This document shows positions 1 through 6,270 of a stretch of DNA of 6,389 bases, piece by piece; position 1 is the first letter of the stretch; each line of letters begins with the position of its first letter. Location: contig CAKPMH010000046.1 in the NCBI GenBank assembly GCA_934167935.1, positions 1 through 6,389 of the forward strand, in the 5' to 3' direction. Source of the DNA: an uncultured Bacilli bacterium (lineage in GTDB: Bacteria; Bacillota_I; Bacilli_A; RF39; UBA660). Position numbers and translations under genes: made by a program. The notes under the pieces are model-generated. The model saw nothing but the letters and a program-made list of their open reading frames with translations. It made no database searches and was not told the origin of the DNA.

Positions 1-48
1 TTTGACTATAAATGTGTTTATGATGTAGAATTAAATTATTACAAATAG
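1..48 (+). CDS. Possible 3' end of an upstream plus-strand gene
   Basis: Reading frame 1 is open from the first base and ends at a TAG at 46-48, giving about 15 residues ending in Asn-Tyr-Tyr-Lys. The other two plus frames close sooner. A hairpin terminator with a T-rich tract on the plus side follows 25 bases later, as expected for a gene that converges on the ferredoxin gene. Fifteen codons are too few to identify a family, and a short open frame at a window edge is common by chance in AT-rich DNA. Confidence 0.35.
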   Translation, partial: FDYKCVYDVELNYYK

Positions 49-66
49 TGGTGCGGTTGAAATTAC

Positions 67-110
67 AAAAAAGAAAATAAAAATGTGCTTTTTTGCACAT
101 TTTTATTTTT
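67..110. terminator. Bidirectional Rho-independent terminator
   Basis: Positions 74-88 and 95-109 form a perfect 15-bp inverted repeat around a six-base loop. The loop-proximal stem is ATGTGC/GCACAT and the outer stem is A/T only. On the minus strand the stem is followed by C and then six T (73-67), so it terminates the ferredoxin transcript. On the plus strand the T-rich arm (100-110) can serve a gene arriving from the left. The ferredoxin stop codon (105-103 on the minus strand) lies inside the stem, so the gene's last bases double as terminator. Confidence 0.85.
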
Positions 111-321
111 CTTCTTCTTCAATTACTATTGCACTTGTTGGACATCCTTCTAGAGCATCCATAACATCATTTTTAGTCTCGTTATCCATTTTATCAATGT
201 CATTATTTTCTTCATTAGCTTTAGCAAGATTATCCTCATCAAATGAAAATACATCACTTGCTATTGCTGTGCATGCTCCACATCCAATACATACATCTTT
301 ATTAACTTTAACTTTTTTCAT
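103..321 (-). CDS. fer: Ferredoxin, single [4Fe-4S] cluster
   Basis: A 72-aa small acidic cytosolic electron carrier. The cluster ligands are visible: Cys11-x2-Cys14-x2-Cys17 near the N-terminus and a distant Cys60 followed by Pro. This is the arrangement of Bacillus-type single-cluster ferredoxins, in which four cysteines bind one [4Fe-4S] cluster. The second CxxCxxC motif of clostridial 2[4Fe-4S] ferredoxins is absent. The middle and C-terminus are rich in Asp and Glu, and the protein ends in a run of Glu, typical of the family's acidic docking surface. It is somewhat shorter than the B. subtilis protein of about 82 aa. The ATG at 321-319 is supported by a perfect AGGAGG (333-328) six bases upstream. 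The gene is monocistronic, with its own promoter and terminator, and divergent from the 420-1235 gene. Its redox partner cannot be told from this window. Confidence 0.93.
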   Translation of the reverse strand: MKKVKVNKDVCIGCGACTAIASDVFSFDEDNLAKANEENNDIDKMDNETKNDVMDALEGCPTSAIVIEEEEK

Positions 322-327
322 AAAAAT

Positions 328-333
328 CCTCCT
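328..333 (-). promoter_or_regulatory. Ribosome binding site of the ferredoxin gene
   Basis: AGGAGG on the minus strand, six bases before the ATG at 321. It is a full-strength Shine-Dalgarno and fixes the start of the ferredoxin gene. Confidence 0.85.
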
Positions 334-338
334 AGTTA

Positions 339-367
339 ATTATAAAAAAAAAGTTTGGTAAATGCAA
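339..367 (-). promoter_or_regulatory. Sigma A-type promoter of the ferredoxin gene
   Basis: On the minus strand a consensus -10 TATAAT (344-339) lies 17 bases downstream of TTGCAT (367-362), which keeps the TTG of the -35 consensus. Transcription would begin near 332, so the AGGAGG ribosome binding site at 333-328 sits at the very 5' end of the mRNA. The -35 is only partly matched; the -10 carries the call. Confidence 0.6.
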
Positions 368-374
368 GTAAAGG

Positions 375-403
375 TTTAAAAAATTTTAAATTTGTGTTAT
401 CAT
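375..403 (+). promoter_or_regulatory. Extended -10 promoter of the 420-1235 gene
   Basis: TTTAAA (375-380), a spacer of 17, then TATCAT (398-403) preceded by TG one base upstream (395-396), which makes an extended -10 element. The predicted start of transcription, near 410, coincides with the first base of the AGGTGAT Shine-Dalgarno. The -35 boxes of this promoter and the divergent ferredoxin promoter are separated by only seven bases. Confidence 0.6.
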
Positions 404-409
404 ATTAGT

Positions 410-416
410 AGGTGAT
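410..416 (+). promoter_or_regulatory. Ribosome binding site of the 420-1235 gene
   Basis: AGGTGAT is complementary to the 16S 3' end (AUCACCU). It sits three bases before the ATG at 420, the correct register for this upstream-shifted form of the Shine-Dalgarno. It supports the 420 start over the in-frame ATG at 432, which has no site of its own. Confidence 0.7.
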
Positions 417-419
417 AGT

Positions 420-1235
420 ATGGTAAGCAGAATGGAAAAGTATTATAAAGGCGATACTAATATAACTAAAAGAAGTCAAAAAAATAAAGAACTTTATCGT
501 AGTATATATGATACAGGTGAGTATTCTAATATTGAAGGAATTGCTACTATGACCAAAAATAATGAAATTGATATAACAAAAATAAAAAATACATTAAAAA
601 ATCGTGAAAATTATAAGAGAGAAAAACAATATAGACAATTAACAAATAAAAAGGAAGAAAAAGAAGAAAAAACTATAAGTAATGAATTTACAACTAAAGA
701 ACAGAAAAATTATGATATAAGAGATATATTAACAAAAGCTAAAGATAAGAAACCGGTTGAAGATACACCTAGAAGTTTAGATAATACAAATTATAATATT
801 TTAAAGAATCTTAAACTAGATAATGAAAAAAAGCATGAAAAAATTTATGAAAAAGAAGAATATGATGAGGATTTAAAAGAATTAATTGATACTATTACGA
901 ATACAAGCATGTTAAATAAAATGAATGATAAAGAACTTGGGCTTAATATGTTTAATTTAGAAGATACTAGTAATAGTAAGGTTGATGGAAGAGAATCAGT
1001 TAGACAATTACTAGAACAGGCAAAAAAATATCAGGGAAATAATAATACAATCCCTGAATTTGATAACTCTTTTTATACTTCAAGCCTTAATTTTAATAAA
1101 GATGATTTTGAGGAAGCATCTAACTACATTAAAAGTAAAAAAAGTAAAAAAATCTTATTAAAAGTATTAGTTTTTTTTGGATTAATTATTTTAACAGGAT
1201 TAATTATTTTTGGAGTTTATTACCTAATTAAATAA
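420..1235 (+). CDS. Unknown Lys/Glu-rich protein with C-terminal membrane anchor
   Basis: A 271-aa protein I do not recognise; no catalytic motif is visible. Residues 1-75 are basic and Tyr-rich, with a distinctive stretch around 26-45 (ELYRSIYDTGEYSNIEGIAT region). Residues 76-240 are highly charged, rich in Lys, Glu, Asn and Asp, and probably helical or disordered. A single hydrophobic segment at about 245-269 ends one residue before the C-terminus and is preceded by Lys-rich KSKKSKK. By the positive-inside rule this suggests a tail-anchored protein with its bulk in the cytoplasm. There is no signal peptide and no cysteine. The start at 420 is backed by AGGTGAT at 410-416. It has its own promoter and a terminator overlapping its stop codon, so it is monocistronic. 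The base composition resembles the neighbours, with no sign of transfer. A role as a membrane-tethered adaptor is conceivable, but nothing in the sequence proves it. Confidence 0.88.
   Translation: MVSRMEKYYKGDTNITKRSQKNKELYRSIYDTGEYSNIEGIATMTKNNEIDITKIKNTLKNRENYKREKQYRQLTNKKEEKEEKTISNEFTTKEQKNYDIRDILTKAKDKKPVEDTPRSLDNTNYNILKNLKLDNEKKHEKIYEKEEYDEDLKELIDTITNTSMLNKMNDKELGLNMFNLEDTSNSKVDGRESVRQLLEQAKKYQGNNNTIPEFDNSFYTSSLNFNKDDFEEASNYIKSKKSKKILLKVLVFFGLIILTGLIIFGVYYLIK
1179..1210 (+). repeat. Short direct repeat coding the membrane anchor
   Basis: GGATTAATTATTTT occurs at 1179-1192 and again at 1197-1210, an 18-base period equal to six codons. It encodes two copies of Gly-Leu-Ile-Ile inside the hydrophobic C-terminal segment of the unknown protein. 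It may simply be a slippage duplication in a low-complexity helix. Confidence 0.6.
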
Positions 1236-1251
1236 TTAGGTGTTTTTTTTT
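1222..1251 (+). terminator. Rho-independent terminator at a zero-gap convergent junction
   Basis: ACCTAATT (1222-1229) pairs with AATTAGGT (1234-1241) around a four-base loop, followed on the plus strand by G and nine T (1243-1251). This terminates the 420-1235 gene; its TAA (1233-1235) spans the loop and stem edge. The right arm and the T tract lie inside the last codons of gerAB on the other strand. On the minus strand the hairpin is followed by AATAAACTCC rather than a T run, so termination of the ger operon here should be weaker. Confidence 0.85.
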
Positions 1252-2327
1252 GAAAAACTTTTAATAAAAACTAATAATGGTAAAATAAAAAGCATGATAA
1301 ACATTATAAAAGGAAATTTATATAACATGAAGTCATCTCCAATTGTATTGTTTTTAAATATATGATTACTTGATATAAAACATATTATTATAATAAATAT
1401 ACTTATAAATATATTTTCATTTTTAATTTTGACAACATGTTTAAATGCTTTTTTTATAAATATAAAACATAATGATATCATTATAAATAAATCAAATATC
1501 CATTGTGTTGCTAAAATACTTTCAAATCTTTGGAAAAAACCGGTTGTTGCAATTCTTCTTAATAAAACAAAATCTGGAAATTCATAGATAGTTGCTAAAT
1601 CTATTCCAAAAACGGATAAAACATAAAAAATAACCACAAATTTTCCTATGTTAGCACTTAAATAAAATATAAATATATATTTATTTAAGTTACTATTATT
1701 TTTTATTTGATTTTTAGGTATTAATAGTAATATATATAATGGTAATATTGAGTATGCAACATGTGCAAGACCACTAAGTAATGGATTTTTTATACCATAT
1801 TCTAGAAAAGGTTGTAAATTACTTAGTTTAGAATTACCTGTAAGACCTATAGCACATGTAAAAAATATAATTATGGATATATAAAATAAAATATTTGCAG
1901 TTCTTGTTAAAACATTTATTTTTTTTGTACATGTATATATAAAACAAATACCAAATATAAGGGCTACATATAATGATGATGTTCTATATAAATATTGTGA
2001 ACTTATGAAATTTAATAAATTCCAAAAAATAACATTCACTAAAAACGTAATAGTAATTATAATTATAATTGTTAAAATTTTTCCTATTTTTTTGCCAAAT
2101 AAGTAATCAATTTTTTCAAAAATATTTAAATCTGGTTGAAAATTCAAAAGCTTTATAAAAATATATAATGGAATTAATCCTATTATCATTCCAATTAATG
2201 GGGATAGATATCCATCTACACCTCCAATATGAATATATGAATCAATGGATATTCCAAGTGACATGGAACGTATTATAAAATATATTAATATTCCATATTC
2301 TAAACAAGTAATTTTATTATTTTTCAT
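1236..2327 (-). CDS. gerAB: Spore germination receptor subunit B (GerAB-family permease)
   Basis: A 363-aa integral membrane protein with about ten hydrophobic helices, roughly at 10-26, 40-60, 85-108, 117-133, 144-164, 186-203, 217-241, 272-293, 305-322 and 337-356. This is the size and topology of GerAB proteins, endospore germination permeases of the APC transporter superfamily. The family-like stretch at 248-282 (Tyr-Glu-Phe-Pro, then Gly-Phe-Phe-Gln-Arg-Phe-Glu) corresponds to the GerAB region normally reading like 'IGDFLERLEA'; the 'LQPFLEYGI' segment (171-179) is also typical. B subunits are thought to bind the germinant, here not predictable. It acts in the spore inner membrane with GerAA and GerAC. 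The ATG overlaps the 3' end of gerAC by 11 bases, implying translational coupling; a purine-rich AAAGGCGGCGAG precedes it. It is the last gene of the operon, and its stop abuts the stop of the convergent gene. Confidence 0.93.
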   Translation of the reverse strand: MKNNKITCLEYGILIYFIIRSMSLGISIDSYIHIGGVDGYLSPLIGMIIGLIPLYIFIKLLNFQPDLNIFEKIDYLFGKKIGKILTIIIIITITFLVNVIFWNLLNFISSQYLYRTSSLYVALIFGICFIYTCTKKINVLTRTANILFYISIIIFFTCAIGLTGNSKLSNLQPFLEYGIKNPLLSGLAHVAYSILPLYILLLIPKNQIKNNSNLNKYIFIFYLSANIGKFVVIFYVLSVFGIDLATIYEFPDFVLLRRIATTGFFQRFESILATQWIFDLFIMISLCFIFIKKAFKHVVKIKNENIFISIFIIIICFISSNHIFKNNTIGDDFMLYKFPFIMFIMLFILPLLVFIKSFSKKNT

Positions 2328-3501
2328 TATTTCTCGCCGCCTTTAGTGATTGTTTTATTGCTCCTTTTGTTTGAATATCAATATCTACATTAACATTAAT
2401 ATTTAAATTTTTATATGCTTTATTCCAATTTTTAATTTTCTTGAAATAAGCGGGCTTTTTTTTGTATATTAAATTACCAAAACCATATACATCTGTTTCA
2501 TATTCCTTTGTTATATCAATTCCTTCTTGGACTAATTTTTTTACTTTATTTTTAGTTTTATTTTGTATATATTCAATATTTTTTTTGTCATATAAATTTA
2601 TATCACAAGTTATTTCTTGAATTGCTCCATCTGATTTTATATTAATATCGATATAAGGTTTATTATTTTTAAATTTTACTTTTTTTGTTGTTTTTAAATT
2701 TGATAATGCTGTTATTATATATCCATCATTACATTTGGTTTCTATTATCATATCTGATATATTTCCAATTGCTATATTTATTCCTCTACTTTCATTATCT
2801 GTTGTATAATGAATAAATTCTGTGTCTTTAAAAAGTGCTAATCCTTTTAGACCTACAAAAGCTTTTAAATCAGTTGATTCTAAAGATTTACTTGAACTTC
2901 CTTTTTTTTCATTTCCATATATTTTTATTGTTGGTAGGTATGGTTCTATTCCTTTTTTTAAATAAGATTCCATAAATTTACTATATGTCATGTCATCTGA
3001 TATAGAACTTGTATTATTTGAATTTTCAATATTTAATTTGATATTCTGTGATGGAAATGATTCTAATGGTGATAATATTTTTAAAACATCACTAGCTTTA
3101 TTATCATTTCTTGTCATTATAAGATATGCTCTTTTTGTTGTTTCTGGACTTCTAAATAAATAATCACTTACTTTATCTAATCCTTTTTTTGCTACTTTTT
3201 TTGATACTACAACTACTGAGAGATGTCCTAAGTAAATTTGTTTTGGAATTCTATTATCGATTTTTTTTAATGCCATTGATATAGTTTTACCTGTTCCTTC
3301 ATATATAACAGTTCCTGCATCTCCTTCTTTAGCACTTTCTTCAGCTTTTTTTGAATTTGATATTAATGTACTTACTTTATATTCATTATTTTCTAAATCT
3401 ATTGATATGCCTGTTACAATTGCAATATTATTTAATTCTTTGTAATCGGTACAACCACAAAAAAACATGATAATAGGTATGATAAATATAAATTTTTTCA
3501 T
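2317..3501 (-). CDS. gerAC: Spore germination receptor subunit C, Ger(x)C lipoprotein
   Basis: A 394-aa protein with a lipoprotein signal: Met-Lys-Lys, a hydrophobic stretch, then Phe-Cys-Gly-Cys with the likely lipidated residue at Cys17. The mature start Cys-Thr-Asp-Tyr-Lys-Glu-Leu-Asn-Asn matches the GerAC opening 'GCWDxREINxLAIV', except that the usual Trp is Thr. 'IAIVTGISID' (26-35) and 'IYLGHLSVVVVS' (89-100) are typical of domain 1 of the family; the C-terminal part (about 200-390) matches the conserved third domain in length and position. GerAC is anchored to the outer face of the inner spore membrane and is required for receptor function. Its ATG overlaps the gerAA stop as ATGA, and a G-rich site (GGGGGA) lies about seven bases upstream, so translation is probably coupled. 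The length is normal and no frameshift is seen. Confidence 0.94.
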   Translation of the reverse strand: MKKFIFIIPIIMFFCGCTDYKELNNIAIVTGISIDLENNEYKVSTLISNSKKAEESAKEGDAGTVIYEGTGKTISMALKKIDNRIPKQIYLGHLSVVVVSKKVAKKGLDKVSDYLFRSPETTKRAYLIMTRNDNKASDVLKILSPLESFPSQNIKLNIENSNNTSSISDDMTYSKFMESYLKKGIEPYLPTIKIYGNEKKGSSSKSLESTDLKAFVGLKGLALFKDTEFIHYTTDNESRGINIAIGNISDMIIETKCNDGYIITALSNLKTTKKVKFKNNKPYIDINIKSDGAIQEITCDINLYDKKNIEYIQNKTKNKVKKLVQEGIDITKEYETDVYGFGNLIYKKKPAYFKKIKNWNKAYKNLNINVNVDIDIQTKGAIKQSLKAARNNEK

Positions 3502-4961
3502 TTATATTCCCCCATTCTTTTTTGATTTTTTGTTAAGTAAGGAGCTCTATTTTTTTGTTTTATTCTTGATAATCTAATAAAACTATCTTTAAGCATTTTT
3601 GGATAAAGGGGACTTGTTGGAACTGTATATGGAACTCCTAAATATTCTATACTACATAATTTTACTATAAATATTAATATTGCTATTATGAGCCCAATAA
3701 AACCTAGCAATACTGAAAAAATTATAAATATAAATCTCCACCATCTAATTCCATTTATAAAGTCTACGTCTGTATATAGAAGTCCAGATATAGATGTAAA
3801 GGCTACAACTATTATTATTATTGGTGATACAATTCCTGCACTTACTGCTGCTTCTCCTAATATTAATGCCCCAACAATACTAATAGAAGCTCCTGTTGTA
3901 TTTGGAATTCTGGTATCAGCCTCTCTTAATATTTCAAAAATTGTAATCATCATAATTAGTTCTAGTGCAGTTGGAAATGGAACACCAGATTTTTGAATCG
4001 ACAATGATATTAATAATTCATTTGGAATAACTTCTTGATTCCATGTTGTAACGGCAATATAAAAACCTGGTGTTATTATTGTAAGTATAAAGCTAAAAAA
4101 TCTAAGCATTCTTGTTAAACTAACATTTATTGATTTTTGATAATAATCTTCTGATGTGTGTAAAAAATCAATTAATAAACCGGGAATAATTAGAGCATAT
4201 GGACTATTTTCTACTAGTATTATTATTTTACCATCTAATAATGCTCCACATACTAAATCTGGCCTTTCTGTGCTTATCATTTGAGGAAAGGCATTTTTAT
4301 TTTTTTTATTTAAAAATTCTCTAATATATCCACTATCTAGTATTCCATCTATATCTATTTTTTTTAAATCATTTTCAATCTTTTTAACATTACTAGTATT
4401 TGCTATATCTTTTATATAACTTATTGTTACCTTTGTTTTTGTTCTTCTGCCAATTTTTACATCTTTTAACCATAATTTTTCATCTTTAATTCTTTTTCTT
4501 ATGAGTCCTATATTTATTTCATGATTTTCTGTAAAGCTATCTTTTGGACCTCTTAATATTGTTTCACTTGATGATTCTGTAATTCCTCTATCAAGTTTTG
4601 TTTTAGTTTCAACAGTGATTGCTTTATTAGTTCCATCAACAAATATACAAGTAAATCCTGATGATAATCTATATAATACTTCGTTATAGTCATCAACAAT
4701 TGATATATTACTGTTATATAGGTTATTTTCTATGTTTTTAAATAAACTATTAAATATATTTCTATTATTTTCTTTAATTATTTCACTTATACTATGAACT
4801 AAAAAATCACTTATTTTATCATCACTGCTTACACTTTGTAAAAAAATATACGTTATTTTTTTATTTTTAATTTTTATTATTCTGGATACAAAATCTTCAC
4901 TGCAACCATAACTATTTTTAATATTTTCTATATTTGATTCTATATTTTTACTTATTTCCAT
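3498..4961 (-). CDS. gerAA: Spore germination receptor subunit A (GerA family)
   Basis: A 487-aa protein when started at ATG 4961. Residues 1-280 form the soluble N-terminal region with family hallmarks: the opening 'ISKNIESNIENIKNSYG', 'RGPKDSFTE' (137-145) and 'ERPDLV' (232-237). The C-terminal half is a membrane domain with the most conserved GerA block: 'GVPFPTALELIMM' (326-338), 'FEILREA' (342-348) and 'SIVGALILGEAAVSAGIVSP' (361-380), then two or more further helices and a basic tail. In other spore formers A subunits work with B and C subunits as the nutrient-sensing receptor. It is the first gene of the operon, in order A-C-B rather than the A-B-C of B. subtilis gerA. The frame extends to a TTG at 4991, but that codon lies within the predicted -10 region; GAGGT at 4972-4968 is correctly spaced for ATG 4961. 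Confidence 0.95.
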   Translation of the reverse strand: MEISKNIESNIENIKNSYGCSEDFVSRIIKIKNKKITYIFLQSVSSDDKISDFLVHSISEIIKENNRNIFNSLFKNIENNLYNSNISIVDDYNEVLYRLSSGFTCIFVDGTNKAITVETKTKLDRGITESSSETILRGPKDSFTENHEINIGLIRKRIKDEKLWLKDVKIGRRTKTKVTISYIKDIANTSNVKKIENDLKKIDIDGILDSGYIREFLNKKNKNAFPQMISTERPDLVCGALLDGKIIILVENSPYALIIPGLLIDFLHTSEDYYQKSINVSLTRMLRFFSFILTIITPGFYIAVTTWNQEVIPNELLISLSIQKSGVPFPTALELIMMITIFEILREADTRIPNTTGASISIVGALILGEAAVSAGIVSPIIIIVVAFTSISGLLYTDVDFINGIRWWRFIFIIFSVLLGFIGLIIAILIFIVKLCSIEYLGVPYTVPTSPLYPKMLKDSFIRLSRIKQKNRAPYLTKNQKRMGEYK

Positions 4962-4967
4962 ATTATG

Positions 4968-4972
4968 ACCTC
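4968..4972 (-). promoter_or_regulatory. Ribosome binding site deciding the gerAA start
   Basis: GAGGT on the minus strand (continuing as GAGGTCAT), six bases before ATG 4961. The upstream in-frame TTG at 4991 has only AT-rich sequence before it and no Shine-Dalgarno. Confidence 0.8.
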
Positions 4973-4979
4973 GCACTTT

Positions 4980-5008
4980 TATTATTTCCAAAATATAAAA
5001 TTATATGA
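4980..5008 (-). promoter_or_regulatory. Forespore-type (sigma F/G-like) promoter of the ger operon
   Basis: On the minus strand GGAAATAATA (4989-4980) fits the sigma F -10 pattern GGnnAnAnTA at every defined position. Its 3' part AATAATA differs by one base from the sigma G -10 form CATAATA. TCATA (5008-5004) is one base from the sigma G -35 GCATA, at a spacing of 17 to the sigma G -10 or 14 to the sigma F GG. In B. subtilis gerA-type operons are sigma G-dependent, which agrees. A TATAAT (5005-5000) is also present on this strand but has no -35 partner. The predicted start of transcription is near 4973, just before the Shine-Dalgarno. Confidence 0.55.
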
Positions 5009-5033
5009 CATCAATATATATTTTTGGTATAAT
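5005..5033 (+). promoter_or_regulatory. Near-consensus sigma A promoter of rlmD
   Basis: ATGACA (5005-5010, five of six matches to TTGACA), a spacer of 17, then TATAAT (5028-5033) with an upstream TG (5025-5026) making an extended -10. Transcription should start near 5040. The -35 box overlaps the -35 element of the divergent ger promoter, so both polymerases would compete for the same DNA. Confidence 0.8.
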
Positions 5034-5039
5034 TGTTAT

Positions 5040-5045
5040 GGTGAT
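5040..5045 (+). promoter_or_regulatory. Ribosome binding site deciding the rlmD start
   Basis: GGTGAT, complementary to the 16S 3' end, lies four bases before GTG 5050 and at the predicted transcript 5' end. The same motif in almost the same spacing precedes the 420-1235 gene. Confidence 0.55.
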
Positions 5046-5049
5046 TAAA

Positions 5050-6270
5050 GTGATTGTAAAAATTTTAAAAATGGATCATCAGGGTAGAGGAATATCAAAA
5101 TTAGGTGAAAAAACTGTTTTTGTTAATAAAGCTTTACCTAATGAAGTAGTAGATATTAAAATAGAAAAAGAAAATAAAAAAATTATGGAGGCTGATGTTG
5201 TTAGATTAATTGAAAAGTCCCCTAAAAGAATTGAACCTGTTTGTCCATATTATTCTCTTTGTGGAGGATGTGATTTAATGCATATAAATTATTTGGATGA
5301 ACTTTTTTATAAAGAAAATAAAATTAGACAAATTATTGATAAATTTACTACATTACCTTTAAATATAATTAAACCAATTGTAGGTAACACAAATGAAAAT
5401 TATAGAAATAAAGTAACATTTCATGTTAATGGTAAAATTGGTTTTTATAAAGAAAAAAGTTTTAATATTATTGAAATCGATAATTGTTATATTGCTGATT
5501 TTAAGATTAATAAAATTTTAAAAAAAATTAAAACAATTAATTTAAATAATATTTATGAAATAGTTATTAGAACTTCTAAATATTTAGAAGATAATATGGT
5601 TGTTTTAAAAGTAAATAATTTTATAGATGAGAATAAAATTATAAATGATTTAAAGGCTGATGTTGATACTATTATTATTTACCAAAATAAAGAATATAAA
5701 ACTATTTATGGAAAAGGTTTTATAAATGATAAAATTGGTGATTATATTTTTAAAATATCACCAGATTCTTTTTTTCAAGTAAATACTAAAGAGGCAAAAA
5801 TTTTATATGATAAAGTTTTAGAATATTTAAATCCAAGTATTAATGATAAAGTTTTAGATTTATATTGTGGCACTGGTACAATAGGTATTTATATAAGTAA
5901 ATATGTTCATAGTGTTAAAGGTGTAGAAATAAATAAATATGCAGTAATGGATGCTAATTACAATAAAAATAAAAATAACGTTAATAACATTTCTTTTGAG
6001 TGTTTAGATGCATCTAAGATAGATAAAATTAAGGATAAATTTGATAGTGTTATAGTTGATCCTCCTAGAAGTGGACTTGATAAAAAAACAATCAATTATT
6101 TAATTAATTTAAAACCAAAGAAAATAGTTTATGTATCATGTGATCCTATTACTTTAGCACGTGATTTAGAACTTCTAAAAAATTATTATAATGTACTTGA
6201 AATAACACCTGTTGATATGTTTAGTAATACTTATCATGTTGAGTGTGTATGTGTTCTAAATCTTAAATGA
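5050..6270 (+). CDS. rlmD: 23S rRNA (uracil-C5)-methyltransferase, RlmD/RlmCD (RumA) family
   Basis: A SAM-dependent enzyme that makes 5-methyluridine in 23S rRNA; 406 aa from GTG 5050. The N-terminus 'KMDHQGRGI...KTVFVNKALPNE' is a TRAM RNA-binding domain (about 1-60). Iron-sulfur ligands are Cys65-x5-Cys71-x2-Cys74 and Cys146. The methyltransferase domain shows FFQVN (241-245), SAM motif DLYCGTG (270-276), DPPRSG (337-342), the catalytic Cys364 in SCDPITLARD, and the terminal His-Val-Glu with Glu398 as likely base. All key residues are present. Bacillus-type enzymes of this family (RlmCD) modify both U747 and U1939; whether this one does one or both is not visible. The frame is open back to ATG 5005, but that codon is part of the -35 box and ATG 5038 lies at or before the transcript start, so GTG 5050 with GGTGAT is preferred; ATG 5071 would cut the TRAM strand. 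Confidence 0.93.
   Translation: MIVKILKMDHQGRGISKLGEKTVFVNKALPNEVVDIKIEKENKKIMEADVVRLIEKSPKRIEPVCPYYSLCGGCDLMHINYLDELFYKENKIRQIIDKFTTLPLNIIKPIVGNTNENYRNKVTFHVNGKIGFYKEKSFNIIEIDNCYIADFKINKILKKIKTINLNNIYEIVIRTSKYLEDNMVVLKVNNFIDENKIINDLKADVDTIIIYQNKEYKTIYGKGFINDKIGDYIFKISPDSFFQVNTKEAKILYDKVLEYLNPSINDKVLDLYCGTGTIGIYISKYVHSVKGVEINKYAVMDANYNKNKNNVNNISFECLDASKIDKIKDKFDSVIVDPPRSGLDKKTINYLINLKPKKIVYVSCDPITLARDLELLKNYYNVLEITPVDMFSNTYHVECVCVLNLK

Noticed and set aside
2..110. Promoter-like TTGACT, 18 bases, TAGAAT (2-31) followed by a terminator, suggesting a small RNA of about 70 bases
   Set aside because: Such matches are frequent in AT-rich DNA, the sequence between has no recognisable RNA structure, and an upstream gene end sharing the bidirectional terminator explains the region more simply.
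83..361. Plus-strand ORF of 92 codons opposite the ferredoxin gene
   Set aside because: It is the antisense of the ferredoxin gene, has no ribosome binding site, and starts inside the terminator hairpin. The minus-strand protein carries all four cluster cysteines.
2456..2463. Run of eight T (eight A in gerAC) as a phase-variable tract
   Set aside because: The frame is intact, similar A/T runs are scattered over the whole window, and germination receptors are not known to phase-vary.
3688..3996. Plus-strand ORF of 102 codons inside gerAA
   Set aside because: Shadow of the conserved GerAA membrane domain on the other strand; no promoter or Shine-Dalgarno precedes it.
5000..5005. Minus-strand TATAAT as a sigma A promoter for the ger operon
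   Set aside because: The base at 17 spacing gives ACCAAA instead of a -35 box, and it would leave a longer leader than the other genes. The forespore-type match just downstream fits better, though a minor sigma A contribution is possible.
420..6270. Mollicute-type code 4 (TGA = Trp), suggested by the extreme AT content
   Set aside because: gerAA and rlmD end in TGA at the expected family lengths, no in-frame TGA occurs inside any gene, and Trp is encoded by TGG.
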